DNA of 64,000 nucleotides from NCBI RefSeq assembly GCF_003952165.1, contig NZ_RXFT01000003.1, forward strand, positions 62,001 through 126,000. Direction: 5' to 3'. The stretch is from Variovorax guangxiensis. GTDB taxonomy: Bacteria > Pseudomonadota > Gammaproteobacteria > Burkholderiales > Burkholderiaceae_C. Below the pieces are notes generated by a model that saw nothing but the letters and a program-made list of their open reading frames with translations, was not told the DNA's origin and did no database searches. Positions 26,811 to 37,200 of the stretch are shown piece by piece. Both the position numbers and the translations under genes were made by a program. Position 1 is the first letter of the stretch, and each line of letters opens with the position of its first letter.

Positions 26811-27029
26811 CCTCCCCTCTGGCTGCGCCGAGGAGCGCAGCGTTTCGCGGACAAGGGCTCGCAGCTGTCTGAGCGAAGCGAGTTCTGCGAGACCCCGCGA
26901 AACGCGAGCACCGCAGGTTGCCCCTTCGCAAAGCGAAGGGGTCGCAGACAGTGGGGTCGCCTTTCTTTTGCCTACTTTTCTTTGGCGAAGCAAAGAAAAG
27001 TAGGTCGCCCGCCGGGGCGAGTCCCGGCC
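26811..27029 (-). repeat. Comamonadaceae-type intergenic repeat, right inverted copy
   Basis: About 219 bp, reverse-complement homologue of 26381-26605: on the minus strand it reads GGCCGGGACTCGCCCCGGCG, then ACTTTTCTTTG-CTTCGCC-AAAGAAAAGT, GGCGACCCCACTGTCTGCG, AACCTGCGGTGCTCG and GGCGCAGCCAGA. Differences between the copies are scattered, with the internal stems preserved by compensating changes (TTTCTTTTG/AAAAGAAA versus TTTTCTTTG/AAAGAAAA). Confidence 0.8.
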
Positions 27030-27055
27030 TCGGGAAGCAAAGCAAACGCAGTCAC

Positions 27056-28171
27056 TCAAAGCGTATGACTGCGATCCCCCTCCCTGAACCCCATCGCGTC
27101 CCAAGCTTCCCCAACAGCAAACCCCACAACCTTGAACAACTCCCCCATCTCATGCTCATGGATGAGCCGAGCCGCCATCCCCCGCTCAGCAACAGTCCCT
27201 TGCTCCATCACCCCAAGCAACCCGCAATTCAACAGAAACCGCGCCTGACTCGTATAGCCAAGCACAGCAAGCCCAGCATCCTGTCCAGCAAGAGCAACCC
27301 CAGTGAAGTCGACGTGTGCAGTGATGTCCTTGTAGCCAACATCAGACAGCGGATCCCCATCAGCCTTGTGCCCCCGATGACACATCACAGTCCCCATATG
27401 CCTCTGCGGGTGGTAGTACTCCGCCTCGGGAAACCCATAGTCGATAAGAAAAGCCGCCCCCTTCTTCAACCGATCCGCGAGCGTCGCAACAAACGCCTTG
27501 GCCTGCGGATGAATCTCCGTGAGGTAGTCATGCTCTCCAGGCACCTCCACCGGCGGCCGCAGTTCAGTCGCACGATCGGCCCACGCCCATCCATCGTCCG
27601 AAGCGTTCCGCACAACGCCCCGCTCGAACCATTGCCCGCCGGCACGCGCCAGCAACTGCACCGGCATCGCATCGAGCACCTCATTGCCAACGACAACCCC
27701 CTGCATCGATTCAGGCAGTTCGTTGAGCCACTCCACACGCCCCGCATGCCCCGCCAGCGCCTGCTGCTGCCGCTCCCTCAAGGTCCCCGACAGATCGACG
27801 ATCCGATAGCGCACATCACCACGCCCCATCCCATCGAGCGCATGCAACAGCTGCACAGCCAACGCCCCGGAGCCCGCACCGAATTCCCAGACCGTATCGG
27901 TCCCGGTCTTCTCCAGCGCCTCGGCGACTTGCGCCGCCAACGTCTGGCCGAACATGGGCGTGAGCTCGGGCGCAGTCACGAAGTCGCTACCCGACGAAGG
28001 CATGTGGCCGAACTTGGCCAGTGTGTTGGCGTAGTAGCCGAGGCCGGGCGCGTACAGCGCGAGGGCCATGAAGCGGTCGAAGCCTATCCACCCGCCCGCG
28101 CGCTCGACGGAGCGCGCGATGAGGTGGTCGAGGGCGGTAGGTAAACTGCTGGGGGTCGTCTTTGTCGTCAC
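27056..28171 (-). CDS. MidA/SAM-dependent methyltransferase family (DUF185) protein
   Basis: 371 residues. The family core is present: FMALALYAPGLGYYANTLAK near the N-terminus, FVTAPELTPMFGQTLAAQV, the SAM-binding loop VWEFGAGSGALAVQLL, and VVGNEVLDAMPVQLL, then FLIDYGFPEAEYYHPQR with RGHKADGDPLSDVGYKDITA. Eukaryotic NDUFAF7/MidA dimethylates an arginine of complex I; the target of bacterial members is unsettled. GTG 28171 is the start; a divergent SDR gene begins 23 bases away. The repeat-filled spacer follows its stop. Confidence 0.88.
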   Translation of the reverse strand: MTTKTTPSSLPTALDHLIARSVERAGGWIGFDRFMALALYAPGLGYYANTLAKFGHMPSSGSDFVTAPELTPMFGQTLAAQVAEALEKTGTDTVWEFGAGSGALAVQLLHALDGMGRGDVRYRIVDLSGTLRERQQQALAGHAGRVEWLNELPESMQGVVVGNEVLDAMPVQLLARAGGQWFERGVVRNASDDGWAWADRATELRPPVEVPGEHDYLTEIHPQAKAFVATLADRLKKGAAFLIDYGFPEAEYYHPQRHMGTVMCHRGHKADGDPLSDVGYKDITAHVDFTGVALAGQDAGLAVLGYTSQARFLLNCGLLGVMEQGTVAERGMAARLIHEHEMGELFKVVGFAVGEAWDAMGFREGDRSHTL

Positions 28172-28194
28172 AGCGCCATTCTCCCTCTCCCCGC

Positions 28195-28974
28195 ATGAGC
28201 CCCGCCTCCCCCGCATCCAACTCCCCCCGCACGGTCCTCGTCACGGGCGCGGGCCGCCGGCTCGGCCGCGAGATCGCGCTCGCACTGGCCGCGGGCGGCT
28301 GGCAGGTGGCGGTGCACTACCGGAACTCGCGCGCCGAAGCCGAGCAGACCGTCGCCGACTGCGCCGCGCTCTCGGGCGACTCGGCCCTGTTCTCGGCCGA
28401 CCTCGACGACGAGCAGGCCACGCGCGCGCTGCTGCCCCGCGTGGTGGCGCGCTTTCGCAGCGTCGATGCCGTCGTGCACAGCGCGGCCCTCTTCGAGCAC
28501 GACGAGGCCGCCACCTTCGGCTACGCGCTCATGGAGCGCCATGCGCGCAGCAACACCGGCGCGGCCATCCTGCTGGCGAATGCGCTGCACGAGCACCTGG
28601 CCGCGCGCGACGCCCACGGCGCCGTCGTGCACCTGCTCGACCAGAAACTCTGGAACCCGAACCCCGACTTCCTGAGCTACACGCTGTCCAAGGCTGCGCT
28701 CGAGGCCGCGACGCCGATGCTGGCGCTGGCCCTGGCGCCGCGCGTGCGCGTGGTGGGCGTGGCGCCCGGCCTCACGCTGGCGAGCCACATGCTGGACGAC
28801 GACAAGTTCGCCCAGTTGCACAAGCTGTCGCCGCTGGGCCGCTCGTCCACGCCCGAGGACGTTGCCGCCACGGTGAAGTTCGCGCTGGAGAACCGCTCGA
28901 TCACCGGCACCACGCTGCTGGTGGACGGTGGCCAGCACCTGATGAAATTCGAGCGCGATTTCTCGCTCATGTGA
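28195..28974 (+). CDS. Short-chain dehydrogenase, FolM/pteridine-reductase-like
   Basis: 259 residues. The NADPH loop TGAGRRLGREIALALA with RR instead of the usual Gly pattern, and HYRNSRAEAE after strand 2, are typical of FolM and PTR1-type pteridine reductases. The catalytic Tyr-xxx-Lys is YTLSK; a C-terminal STPEDVAATVKFALENRSIT follows. It ends 11 bases before folB, which supports a role in reducing dihydro-pterins (dihydromonapterin or dihydrofolate) in the cytoplasm. Substrate is inference from family and context. Confidence 0.85.
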   Translation: MSPASPASNSPRTVLVTGAGRRLGREIALALAAGGWQVAVHYRNSRAEAEQTVADCAALSGDSALFSADLDDEQATRALLPRVVARFRSVDAVVHSAALFEHDEAATFGYALMERHARSNTGAAILLANALHEHLAARDAHGAVVHLLDQKLWNPNPDFLSYTLSKAALEAATPMLALALAPRVRVVGVAPGLTLASHMLDDDKFAQLHKLSPLGRSSTPEDVAATVKFALENRSITGTTLLVDGGQHLMKFERDFSLM

Positions 28975-28985
28975 GCCAATCCACC

Positions 28986-29360
28986 ATGTCCACTCCCTCG
29001 CACGGCCACCAGACACTCACCCTCCAGGGCCTGCGCTTCGACGCCAACCTGGGCATCCTCGAGCAGGAAAAAACGGCGCCCCAGCCGATCCTGGTCGACG
29101 CCGAGCTCAATCTCGGCCCCCAGCCGCTGCTGCCGCAGGACGACGACATCTTCCACGTGCTCGACTACCGCAAGGTGCGCCGCATCATCATCGACGAGTG
29201 CACCGCCGAGCATGTCAACCTGCTGGAGAGCCTGATCGGCAAGCTGGCGCAACGGCTGCTGCAGCTGCCCGGCGTGCTGGGCGTGCGCGTGAAGATCGCC
29301 AAGCTGGAGATCTTCGACGACTGCGAGGTGGCGATCCGCATGGAAGCCGGAGAGTGGTGA
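28986..29360 (+). CDS. folB: Dihydroneopterin aldolase
   Basis: 124 residues. FolB core: LQGLRFDANLGILEQEK with the E-Q-E-K substrate loop, VLDYRKVRRIIIDECT, HVNLLESLIGKLAQRLL with the catalytic Glu, and VRVKIAKLEIFDDCEVAI. It cleaves 7,8-dihydroneopterin to the hydroxymethyl-dihydropterin precursor of folate. The preceding FolM-like SDR forms a two-gene pterin operon with it. Length normal. Confidence 0.92.
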   Translation: MSTPSHGHQTLTLQGLRFDANLGILEQEKTAPQPILVDAELNLGPQPLLPQDDDIFHVLDYRKVRRIIIDECTAEHVNLLESLIGKLAQRLLQLPGVLGVRVKIAKLEIFDDCEVAIRMEAGEW

Positions 29361-29380
29361 GCCACTAGCCGGGCAGCAAT

Positions 29381-30613
29381 TCAGGCCGCCGAGCCGCAGG
29401 CCACGGCCGCCTTCTTCTTCGAGCCGGCCGGCCACATGCGCACGGCCAGTGCGCCGAGCGCCGACACCGAGGCCATCGCCGCCACGCCCGGCCATCCCCA
29501 CTGCGCCAGCACCAGGGCACCCAGCGCGGAGCCCGTGGCCATGCCGACGAACACCCCCGTGAAGAAAACCGCGTTGAGCCGGCTGCGTGCGCCGGGGTCG
29601 ATGCCGTAGACCACAGTCTGGTGCGCGATCAGCGCAGCCTGCAGGCCGAAGTCGAAGCCGATGGCGGCGACCACGATCAGCCCCAAGCGTGCGGCGGGCG
29701 TCGCCAGCAGCGGTGCGAACAGCATCGCGGCAAACGAGACGGCAACCAGCGCAGCGCCCATGCGGATCACCAGCTCGGGGCCGCGACGGTCGGCAAGGCG
29801 CCCGGCGATGGGCGCGGCCAACGCACCCGCAGCACCGGCCAGGCCGAAGGCACCGGCGGCCGCGCTGCCCAGGTGGAACGGCGCGCCATGCAGCATCACC
29901 GCCAGCGTCGACCAGAAGGCGCTGAAGCCCACCGACAGCAGGGCCTGCGCGAAGGTCGCGCGGCGCAGCGCGCCATGGCGCTTCCACAGACCGGCCAGCG
30001 AACCCAGCAGCGCGCCGTAGCCCAGGTGCGTGGTCGGGCGCAGGCGCGGCAGCCCGCGTGCGGCGGCAGCGCCGATCAGCGCGATGCTCACGGCCGCCAC
30101 GACGAACATCGCGCGCCAGCCGAAGTGCTCGGCCACGAAGCCGGCGAGCACGCGCGACAGCAGGATGCCCAGCAGCAGCCCGGTCATCACCGTGCCGACG
30201 ATCCGGCCGCGATGCGCCTCGGGCGCCAGCGTGGCGGCGGCCGGCACAACGTCCTGCGCCAGCGTTGCCGCCAGGCCGATGACCAGGCTCGCCACCAGCA
30301 GCGGCGCGACCGAGGGCGAGAACGCCGCGCCCAGCAGCGCGAGCACCAGCACCGAAGCCTTGGCGAGGATGATGCGGCGCCGGTCGAAGCGATCGCCCAG
30401 CGGCGCGAGCAGCAGGATGCCCAGCGCATAGCCGAGCTGCGTGAGCGTGGGCACGAAGCCCACGGAGCGGGCGGAGGCGCCGATGTCGGGGCCGAGCACG
30501 CCCAGCATGGGCTGACTGTAGTAGAGCGCCGCGACGCCGAAGCCGGCGCTGGCCGCCAGCAGCAGGATCAGTGATCCCGGCAGCTTTTCATGCGCTTTTT
30601 GAATGGAAGACAT
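29381..30613 (-). CDS. MFS transporter, YnfM-like
   Basis: 410 residues with about 12 transmembrane helices. The motif A segment LAPLGDRFDRRRII and the first helices (AALYYSQPMLGVLGPDIG) match YnfM-type drug-resistance exporters. Export of small toxic compounds across the inner membrane is likely. AAGGG precedes the ATG. It is divergent from a LysR regulator with 100 bp and a T-N11-A palindrome between, so it is the probable target. Confidence 0.9.
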   Translation of the reverse strand: MSSIQKAHEKLPGSLILLLAASAGFGVAALYYSQPMLGVLGPDIGASARSVGFVPTLTQLGYALGILLLAPLGDRFDRRRIILAKASVLVLALLGAAFSPSVAPLLVASLVIGLAATLAQDVVPAAATLAPEAHRGRIVGTVMTGLLLGILLSRVLAGFVAEHFGWRAMFVVAAVSIALIGAAAARGLPRLRPTTHLGYGALLGSLAGLWKRHGALRRATFAQALLSVGFSAFWSTLAVMLHGAPFHLGSAAAGAFGLAGAAGALAAPIAGRLADRRGPELVIRMGAALVAVSFAAMLFAPLLATPAARLGLIVVAAIGFDFGLQAALIAHQTVVYGIDPGARSRLNAVFFTGVFVGMATGSALGALVLAQWGWPGVAAMASVSALGALAVRMWPAGSKKKAAVACGSAA

Positions 30614-30695
30614 GGTGTAAACCCTTGGTTTCGAGAAGCAAGGGCTGGAGTTTGCGGGCCATCCTCCTCTGAAGGTAGCCCTGCGGGCCGAACAA

Positions 30696-30710
30696 TTGAT
30701 ATACGCTCAA
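30696..30710. promoter_or_regulatory. LysR-type operator candidate
   Basis: TTGATATACGCTCAA, an inverted repeat TTGA-N7-TCAA with the T-N11-A core, ends 3 bases before the LysR start and lies 83 bases upstream of the divergent MFS gene. The position would allow autorepression. Confidence 0.5.
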
Positions 30711-30713
30711 CGC

Positions 30714-31703
30714 ATGGCCACGCTTCTCCCGCCCCCGCCTCCGGCCGACCGCATCGAGCTGATGCAGACCTTCGTGCGCATCGTCGAGGCCGGCAGCCTG
30801 TCGGCCGCCGCGGCGCAGATGGGCACCACCCAGCCCACCGTGAGCCGCCGCCTGCAGGCGCTCGAACGCTCGCTGGGCGTGCGGCTGCTGCAGCGATCCA
30901 CCCATGCGATGAAGCTCACGGAAGACGGCGAGCGCTGCTTCGACCGCGCCAAGGAGCTGATCCTGAGCTGGGGCGCCTTCGAGGCCGAGCTGCGCGGCGT
31001 CGGCGACCAGCCCGAGGGCCGGCTGCGCGTGGTGGTGCCGCATGCCTTCGGACAGCAGCTGCTGGTCGGGCCGCTGGCCACATATCTGCAGCGCCATCCG
31101 CAGGTGACGGTCGAATGGCTGCTGCACGACAGCCCGCATGACGAAACGCCCGACTTCATCGCCGAGGGCGTCGACTGCGCGATTCGCGTGGGCGAGGTAA
31201 CGGACCCCAACGCCGTGGCGATCCGCCTCTTCGACGTGCCCCGCATCGCGGTCGGGGCGCCGTCGCTCTTCGGGGCCGGCACGCCGGCGCCGGCGCACCC
31301 CGCCGAGCTCGAGGCCCTGCCCTGGCTGGCGGCGCGCAATTTCTACCGGACCGAAGTCGTGTTCACGCACGAAGGCTCGGGCGAGGTGTACCGCGTGCCC
31401 ATACGCCCGCGCATGATCACCGACAGCCTCTACGCCCTGCGCAGCGCGGCCGTGCTGGGCGTGGGCGTCGGGGTGTCGTCGGCCTGGATGCTGACCGAGG
31501 AGCTGGACGCGGGCCGGCTGGTGCACCTGGCTCCGCAATGGCTCGGGACGCCGGCGCCGGTCTACATCGTGTACCCGTACGCGCGCTTCTATCCGGCGAG
31601 GCTGCGGCTCTTCGTGGAGGCGATGCGGCAGGCCTTTCCGGAGTCGCCGCTGCCAGGAACCGGAAAAGCCGGGAAGGCCGGAAACGGGCCGGATGGCGGG
31701 TGA
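30714..31703 (+). CDS. LysR-family regulator
   Basis: 329 residues. The helix-turn-helix is at about 12-70 ([40 protein letters not shown]). The effector domain (about 100-300) is of the broad group next to MFS exporters and oxidoreductases ([17 protein letters not shown]). It is divergent from the YnfM-like exporter. The C-terminus ends with Gly/Lys-rich [15 protein letters not shown]. Effector unknown. Confidence 0.9.
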   Translation: MATLLPPPPPADRIELMQTFVRIVEAGSLSAAAAQMGTTQPTVSRRLQALERSLGVRLLQRSTHAMKLTEDGERCFDRAKELILSWGAFEAELRGVGDQPEGRLRVVVPHAFGQQLLVGPLATYLQRHPQVTVEWLLHDSPHDETPDFIAEGVDCAIRVGEVTDPNAVAIRLFDVPRIAVGAPSLFGAGTPAPAHPAELEALPWLAARNFYRTEVVFTHEGSGEVYRVPIRPRMITDSLYALRSAAVLGVGVGVSSAWMLTEELDAGRLVHLAPQWLGTPAPVYIVYPYARFYPARLRLFVEAMRQAFPESPLPGTGKAGKAGNGPDGG

Positions 31704-31758
31704 AATGGGGATCGGGGACAATCACCCCCTTCCCCCGACTCCCCGAAGCAGCCTGCCC

Positions 31759-32703
31759 ATGAACGCCGTCTGGATCGACGAGGCGCCCGCCACCGCCGAC
31801 GCCACCGCTCCCTCTCCCGCCAACTCCATGAAGATCGAGCGCGAGACGCACAAGCTCGAGAAGCGCCTGTGCCGCCAGGTCGGGCAGGCGATCGTCGACT
31901 ACAACATGATCGAGGAGGGCGACAAGGTCATGGTGTGCGTCTCGGGGGGCAAGGACAGCTACGCGCTGCTCGACATCCTGCTCAAGCTGAAGGCGCGCGC
32001 GCCCATCCACTTCGACATCGTCGCGGTCAACCTCGACCAGAAGCAGCCCGGTTTTCCCGAGGAGGTGCTGCCCAGGTACCTGAGCGAGCTGGGCGTGGAC
32101 TTCCACATCGAGAACCAGGACACCTACAGCATCGTCAAGCGCGTGATTCCCGAGGGCAAGACCACCTGCGGCCTGTGCAGCCGGCTGCGCCGGGGCATTC
32201 TTTACCGCGTGGCCGACGAACTGGGCGCCACCAAGGTCGCGCTGGGCCACCACCGCGACGACATGCTGCAGACCTTCTTCCTCAACATGTTCTTCGCCGG
32301 CAAGTTGAAGAGCATGCCGCCCAAGCTGGTGAGCGACGACGGCAAACATGTCGTGATCCGCCCGCTGGCGTATGTGTCCGAGAAGGACACCATCCGCTGG
32401 GCCCAGCACCGCGAGTTCCCGATCATTCCGTGCACGCTGTGCGGCAGCCAGGAGAACCTGCAGCGCAAGCAGGTCGGCGAAATGCTGCGCGAGTGGGACA
32501 GGAAGTATCCCGGCCGCGTGGAGAACATGTTCACCGCGCTGCAGAACGTGGTGCCTTCGCACCTGCTCGACGGAACGCGGCACGACTTCAAGGGTCTGAA
32601 GGCGACCGGCGTGGCGGACGACGAGGGCGACAAGGCCTTCGATCCGCCTTCCTTCGATCTGCTCTCCCAGGCACCTGCCGCCCTGCGCATCGCTCAGGGC
32701 TGA
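31759..32703 (+). CDS. ttcA: tRNA 2-thiocytidine biosynthesis protein TtcA
   Basis: 314 residues. The PP-loop [10 protein letters not shown] (62-71) binds ATP; two CxxC motifs, [12 protein letters not shown] and [15 protein letters not shown], hold the Fe-S cluster used for C32 thiolation of t[19 protein letters not shown] is also diagnostic. Start at ATG 31759; the longer upstream reading is not family-like. It lies 55 bases after the LysR gene. Confidence 0.95.
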   Translation: MNAVWIDEAPATADATAPSPANSMKIERETHKLEKRLCRQVGQAIVDYNMIEEGDKVMVCVSGGKDSYALLDILLKLKARAPIHFDIVAVNLDQKQPGFPEEVLPRYLSELGVDFHIENQDTYSIVKRVIPEGKTTCGLCSRLRRGILYRVADELGATKVALGHHRDDMLQTFFLNMFFAGKLKSMPPKLVSDDGKHVVIRPLAYVSEKDTIRWAQHREFPIIPCTLCGSQENLQRKQVGEMLREWDRKYPGRVENMFTALQNVVPSHLLDGTRHDFKGLKATGVADDEGDKAFDPPSFDLLSQAPAALRIAQG

Positions 32704-32749
32704 ACGGGCAACCCAGGGGAATTTGGGGCACCAGTGCCCGGAGACCCTC

Positions 32750-33376
32750 ATGAAATCTGCCATCTCGGCTCTTCTTCTCGCCGCCAGCCTGACGGGCTGC
32801 GCCACCTCCTGGGTGGTCGACAGCGACGTGAAGAGCTTCTCCTCCATCGGCGCCGTGGCGCCCGGCGCCACCTACCGCTTCGACCGCCTGCCCTCGCAGC
32901 AGGCCGACGGCGCGCGGCAGGAATCGCTCGAAGCCATGGCCGGCGCGGCGCTCGACCAGGTCGGCCTGCGCCGCGACGACGCCAAGGCCCGGTACACCGC
33001 GCAGATCGGCGCGCGGGTGACGGCCGGACTCTCGCCCTGGGCCGACCCGTGGCTCTACAACGGCCCCTGGGGCTACGGTTACGGCGGCTATGGCTACTAC
33101 GGCCGTCGCTGGTACGGCGGCGGCTGGTATGGCGGACCGGTGTTCGCGCCGCCGGCCAACCCCTGGTACGAGCGCGAGGTGAGCATCGTGCTGCGCGAGG
33201 CGGCCACCAACCGCGTGGTCTACGAGACCCGCGCGCGCAACGATGGCCCCTACACGTCGAGTGCGGCGATCCTGCCGGTGATGTTCCAGGCGGCGCTGCA
33301 GGGCTTCCCGAATCCGCCGCAGGGCGAGCGCCGGGTCAACATCGAGCTGCAGACCGGGCAGCAGGCCAAAAAATAG
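32750..33376 (+). CDS. DUF4136 lipoprotein
   Basis: 208 residues. Lipoprotein signal with LTGC (Cys17). It has the DUF4136 pattern: early WVVDSDVKSFSS, ATYRFDRLPS, ALDQVGLRRDDAKARYTAQI, and a late YEREVSIVLREAATNRVVYETRA. In the middle is a Gly/Tyr/Trp-rich insert (about 95-135: GYGYGGYGYYGRRWYGGGWYG), common in this family. Predicted to be anchored in the outer membrane. Function unknown. Confidence 0.85.
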   Translation: MKSAISALLLAASLTGCATSWVVDSDVKSFSSIGAVAPGATYRFDRLPSQQADGARQESLEAMAGAALDQVGLRRDDAKARYTAQIGARVTAGLSPWADPWLYNGPWGYGYGGYGYYGRRWYGGGWYGGPVFAPPANPWYEREVSIVLREAATNRVVYETRARNDGPYTSSAAILPVMFQAALQGFPNPPQGERRVNIELQTGQQAKK

Positions 33377-33396
33377 CGCCTTCTAGAATTCCCCGG

Positions 33397-34038
33397 ATGG
33401 AAGAACCCACCCGCCTGATCGCCGTACGCCACGGAGAGACCGCCTGGAACGTCGACACCCGCATCCAGGGCCAGCTCGACATCGGGCTCAACGCCACCGG
33501 CGTGTGGCAGGCACGGCGCGCGGGCGCGGCGCTGGCCGACGAGCCCATCGGCGTCGTCTATGCCAGCGACCTCTCGCGCGCCTGGCAGACCGCGCAGGCC
33601 ATCGCCGAGCCCCACGGCCTGGCCGTGCAGCCCGAGCCCCGGCTGCGCGAGCGCGCCTTCGGCAAGTTCGAGGGCATGAGCTTCGCGGAGATCGAGGCCA
33701 CGCTGCCGGTGCAGGCCAAGCGCTGGCGCGAGCGCGATCCCGAATTCGAGCCCGAGGGCGGCGAGAGCCTCCTGAGCTTCCGCGACCGCGTGACGGGCGT
33801 TGCTTCCGAACTGGCCGCGCGCCATCCGGGCGAACTGGTGGTGCTGGTCGCACACGGCGGCGTGATGGACGTGCTCTACCGCGCAGCCACGCGCCAGGAG
33901 CTTCAGGCGCCGCGCACGTGGCAGCTGGGCAACGCGGCCATCAACCGCATGCTGTGGACGAGCGAGGGGTTCAGCCTCGTGGGGTGGAGCGATACGACGC
34001 ACCTCACGGACGGTGCTCTGGACGAAACGACTACCTGA
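33397..34038 (+). CDS. Histidine phosphatase (phosphoglycerate-mutase-like)
   Basis: 213 residues. The RHGETAWN motif gives catalytic His12; the second His is in VVLVAHGGVMDVLYR; and ERAFGKFEGMSFAEIE matches GpmB/CobC-type phosphatases. Likely a phosphatase on small phosphorylated metabolites; without cobalamin genes nearby I do not assign CobC. A -10-like TAGAAT ends seven bases before the ATG and no ribosome binding site is seen, so translation may be leaderless. Confidence 0.88.
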   Translation: MEEPTRLIAVRHGETAWNVDTRIQGQLDIGLNATGVWQARRAGAALADEPIGVVYASDLSRAWQTAQAIAEPHGLAVQPEPRLRERAFGKFEGMSFAEIEATLPVQAKRWRERDPEFEPEGGESLLSFRDRVTGVASELAARHPGELVVLVAHGGVMDVLYRAATRQELQAPRTWQLGNAAINRMLWTSEGFSLVGWSDTTHLTDGALDETTT

Positions 34039-34040
34039 GG

Positions 34041-34194
34041 GCGGGAGCGGGATCGGACTGCCGAACGCGGAGGACGCAGAGGACGCGAAGGTTTCGCGAA
34101 GGGCGCGAAAGAAAACCTTGAAAGGTTTCCTGGTTTCCTTTGCGACTTTTGCGTAGCTTTTGTCTTCCTTCTGCGTTCGGCTGCCCGCTCCCGC
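34041..34194. repeat. MITE-like palindromic element
   Basis: About 154 bp bounded by imperfect terminal inverted repeats: GCGGGAGCGGGATCGGACTG then CCGAACGC at left; CTGCGTTCGG then CTGCCCGCTCCCGC at right. Inner arms also pair (GGACGCAGAGGACGCGAAGG against CTTTTGTCTTCCTTCTGCG). It fills the spacer between the convergent histidine phosphatase and RND permease genes and could act as a transcription stop for both. It has no coding capacity. Confidence 0.7.
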
Positions 34195-34204
34195 GTTCCC
34201 GCTT

Positions 34205-37200
34205 TCAGGCGTGCGAGTGCTGTGCGTGGGCTGCCTCCGCCTGCGCTTCACCCGGCAGGTCGACCATGGGGCCTGTGCCGCTGTAGCGGTCCAGCGCGAG
34301 GTAGATCGCGGGCGTGATGTAGAGCGTGATCACCTGCGAGAAGATCAGGCCGCCCACCACCGCCACGCCCAGCGGCTGACGCAGTTCGGCGCCGGCGCCC
34401 AGGCCCAGTGCGAGCGGCAGCGCGCCCATGAGCGCGGCCAGCGTGGTCATCAGGATCGGGCGGAAGCGCAGGCGGCAGGCCTCGCGGATCGCGTCCACCG
34501 GCTTCATGCCCTCGGTGCGCTGGGCCTCCAGGGCGAAGTCGATCATCATGATCGCGTTCTTCTTCACGATGCCGATCAGCAGCAGGATGCCGATGGTGGC
34601 AATGAGCGTGAGGTCGAAGCCGAAGAGCTTCAGCGAGATCAGCGCGCCCACCGCGGCCGAGGGCAGGCCCGCGAGGATGGTGATCGGGTGGATGTAGCTC
34701 TCGTAGAGCACGCCCAGCAGCACGTAGATGACCAGCACCGCCAGCACCAGCAGCACGGCCTGGCTCGACTGCGAACTCTGGAACACCGCCGCGTCGCCGC
34801 CGTAGGTGGTGATGATCGACGGCGGCATCTTCAGCTCTTCCTTGAAGCGGTCGATCTTCGCGGTGGCGTTGCCCAGCGGCACTTCGGGCGCGAGGTTGAA
34901 CGACACCGTCACCGCCTGCAGCTGGCCCTGGTGGTTGACCGCGGTCGGCCCCACGGTGCGCTTGACGGTCGAGAAGGCCGACAGCGGCACCAGCTTGCCG
35001 GTGGTGCTGCGCACCGACAGGCGCGAGACGTCTTCCTCGAACTGGCGGTCGTCGTCGGCGGCCGAGAGGATCACCTGATAGGTGTTGCTCGCACCGTAGA
35101 TGCTGCCGATCTGGCGGTCGCCGTACGCGTTGTAGAGCGCGGTGCGCAGGTCGCCCACGGCCACGCCGAGCACGCCGGCCTTGTCGCGGTCGATGTCGAG
35201 GGTGGCCTGCAGGCCGCGGTTCTGCGAGTCGCTGGTCACGTCGCGGAAGTCGGGGTCGGCGCGCATGCGCTCCATGAGGCGCGTGGCCCAGGGCACCATC
35301 TCGCCCGCATTGACGCTCTGCAGCGTGTACTGGAAGCGCGCCTTGCTCTGCCGCCCGCCCAGGCGCAGGTTCTGCACCGGCTGCATGTAGACGGCGATGC
35401 CCGGGATCTCGCGGAAGCGCTGGCGCAGCGACTCGAGCACCTTCGACATCTGCGGACGCTCGCTGCGCGGCTTGAGCACGGCGAACAGGCGGCCGGAGTT
35501 CTGCGTGGCGGTGGGTCCGCCCACGCCGACGAAGGAGCTCACGTAGTCGACGCTGGGGTCGTCCTTGAGCGCGGCGGCCACGCGGTCCTGCAGCGCCTTC
35601 ATGGCGGTGAAGGAGATGTCTTCGGCCGCCTCGGTGGTGATCTGGATCTGGCCGATGTCTTCCTCGGGGAAGAAACCCTTCGGGATGGTCGCGAACAGCC
35701 AGCCGGTGACGACGAAGGTCAGCGCCGCCATCAGCAGCATCACCTTGCGGTGACCCAGCGTCCAGTCCAGCGTGCTCATGTAGGTCGCGTGCACCTTGCG
35801 GTAGCCGCGCTCGAAGGCACGGCCAATGGCGGTGCCGGGCTCGGGGTGTTCTTCCTCGTGGTCCATCGCGCCTTCCTTGCGCGGCACCTGCCTGAGCAGG
35901 CGGCTCGCGAGCATCGGCACCAGCGTGAGCGACACCACCGCCGACACCAGCACCGCCAGCGCCACCACCACGGCGAATTCGTGGAACAGCAGGCCGATCA
36001 CGCCCGGCATGAAGAAGATCGGGATGAACACCGCCACCAGCGAGATGGAGATCGACACGATGGTGAAGCCAACCTCGCGCGCGCCGCGCAGCGCCGCGGC
36101 GAACGGGTCCATGCCCTTCTCGACGTAGCGCATGATGTTCTCGAGCACCACGATGGCGTCGTCCACCACCAGGCCCACCGCAAGCGTGATGCCCAGCAGC
36201 GAGATGTTATCCAGGCTGTAGCCGAAGGCATAGAGCAGCGCCACCGCGCCGATCAGCGAGATGGGAATGGTCGCGGCCGGGATCAGCGTGGCCACGAGCC
36301 GGTGCAGGAACAGGAAGATCACCAGCACCACCAGCGCGATGGTGCCCAGCAGCGTGAGCTGCACGTCGTGCACCGCCTCGCGGATGGAGATGGAGCGGTC
36401 GTTCACCATCTGGATCTCGACCGACTGCGGCAGCTCCGCCTTGAAGCGCGGGATGAGCGCGCGCACCGCATCCACCACCTGCACGGTGTTGGCGTTGGGC
36501 TGGCGCTGCACGGCCAGCGAGATGGAGTCCTGCCCGTTGAAGCTGCTGGCGGTCTTCACCGACTCGAAGCTGTCCTCGATGGTGGCCACTTCGTCCAGCC
36601 GCACCGGAGAGCCGTTGCGCTGGCCGACGATGAGCTTGGCGAAGTCGGCCGCCTTCATGAGCTGGCGGTTGGCCTGGATGGTGAGCGTCTGGCGCGGGCC
36701 GTCGAGCACGCCCACCGGCGTGTTGGCGTTGGCCGAGTTCACCGCCTTGGCGAGTTCGTCGAGCGTGATGTTGCGTGCGTTGAGCAGGTCGGCATTCGCC
36801 TTGATGCGCACCGCGAAGGCCTTGCGGCCGTACACGCCCACCTGCGCCACGCCGTCGATGGTCGAGAGCGTGGGCGAGATCAGGTTCTCGGCGTAGTCGT
36901 TGAGCTCCGACGGATTCATCGACGGAGAGATCAGCGCGATGAAGAGCACCGGCGCGTCGGCCGGGTTCACCTTGCGGTAGGAGGGCAGCTGCGTCAGCTC
37001 CTGCGGCAGCTGCCGCTGGGCGCGCAGCAGCGCGGCCTGCACGTCGACGGCGGCGGCGTCGATGTCGCGGCTGCTGACGAATTCGAGCGTGAGCGAGGTA
37101 ACGCCCTGCGTGTTCACCGAGCTGATGGTCTGCAGGCCGGGGATGGTCGAGAACTGCTTTTCGAGCGGCAGCGCGACCGATGAGGCCATGGTGTCCGGAC

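Noticed and set aside
26331..27068. Several 80-125 codon open frames in the tauD-midA spacer
   Set aside because: They follow the inverted repeat copies, have no family match or ribosome sites, and overlap on both strands.
34160..37183. 1007-codon plus-strand frame opposite the RND permease
   Set aside because: Composition is His/Arg/Gln/Gly-rich without domains, exactly antisense to a well-conserved RND gene.
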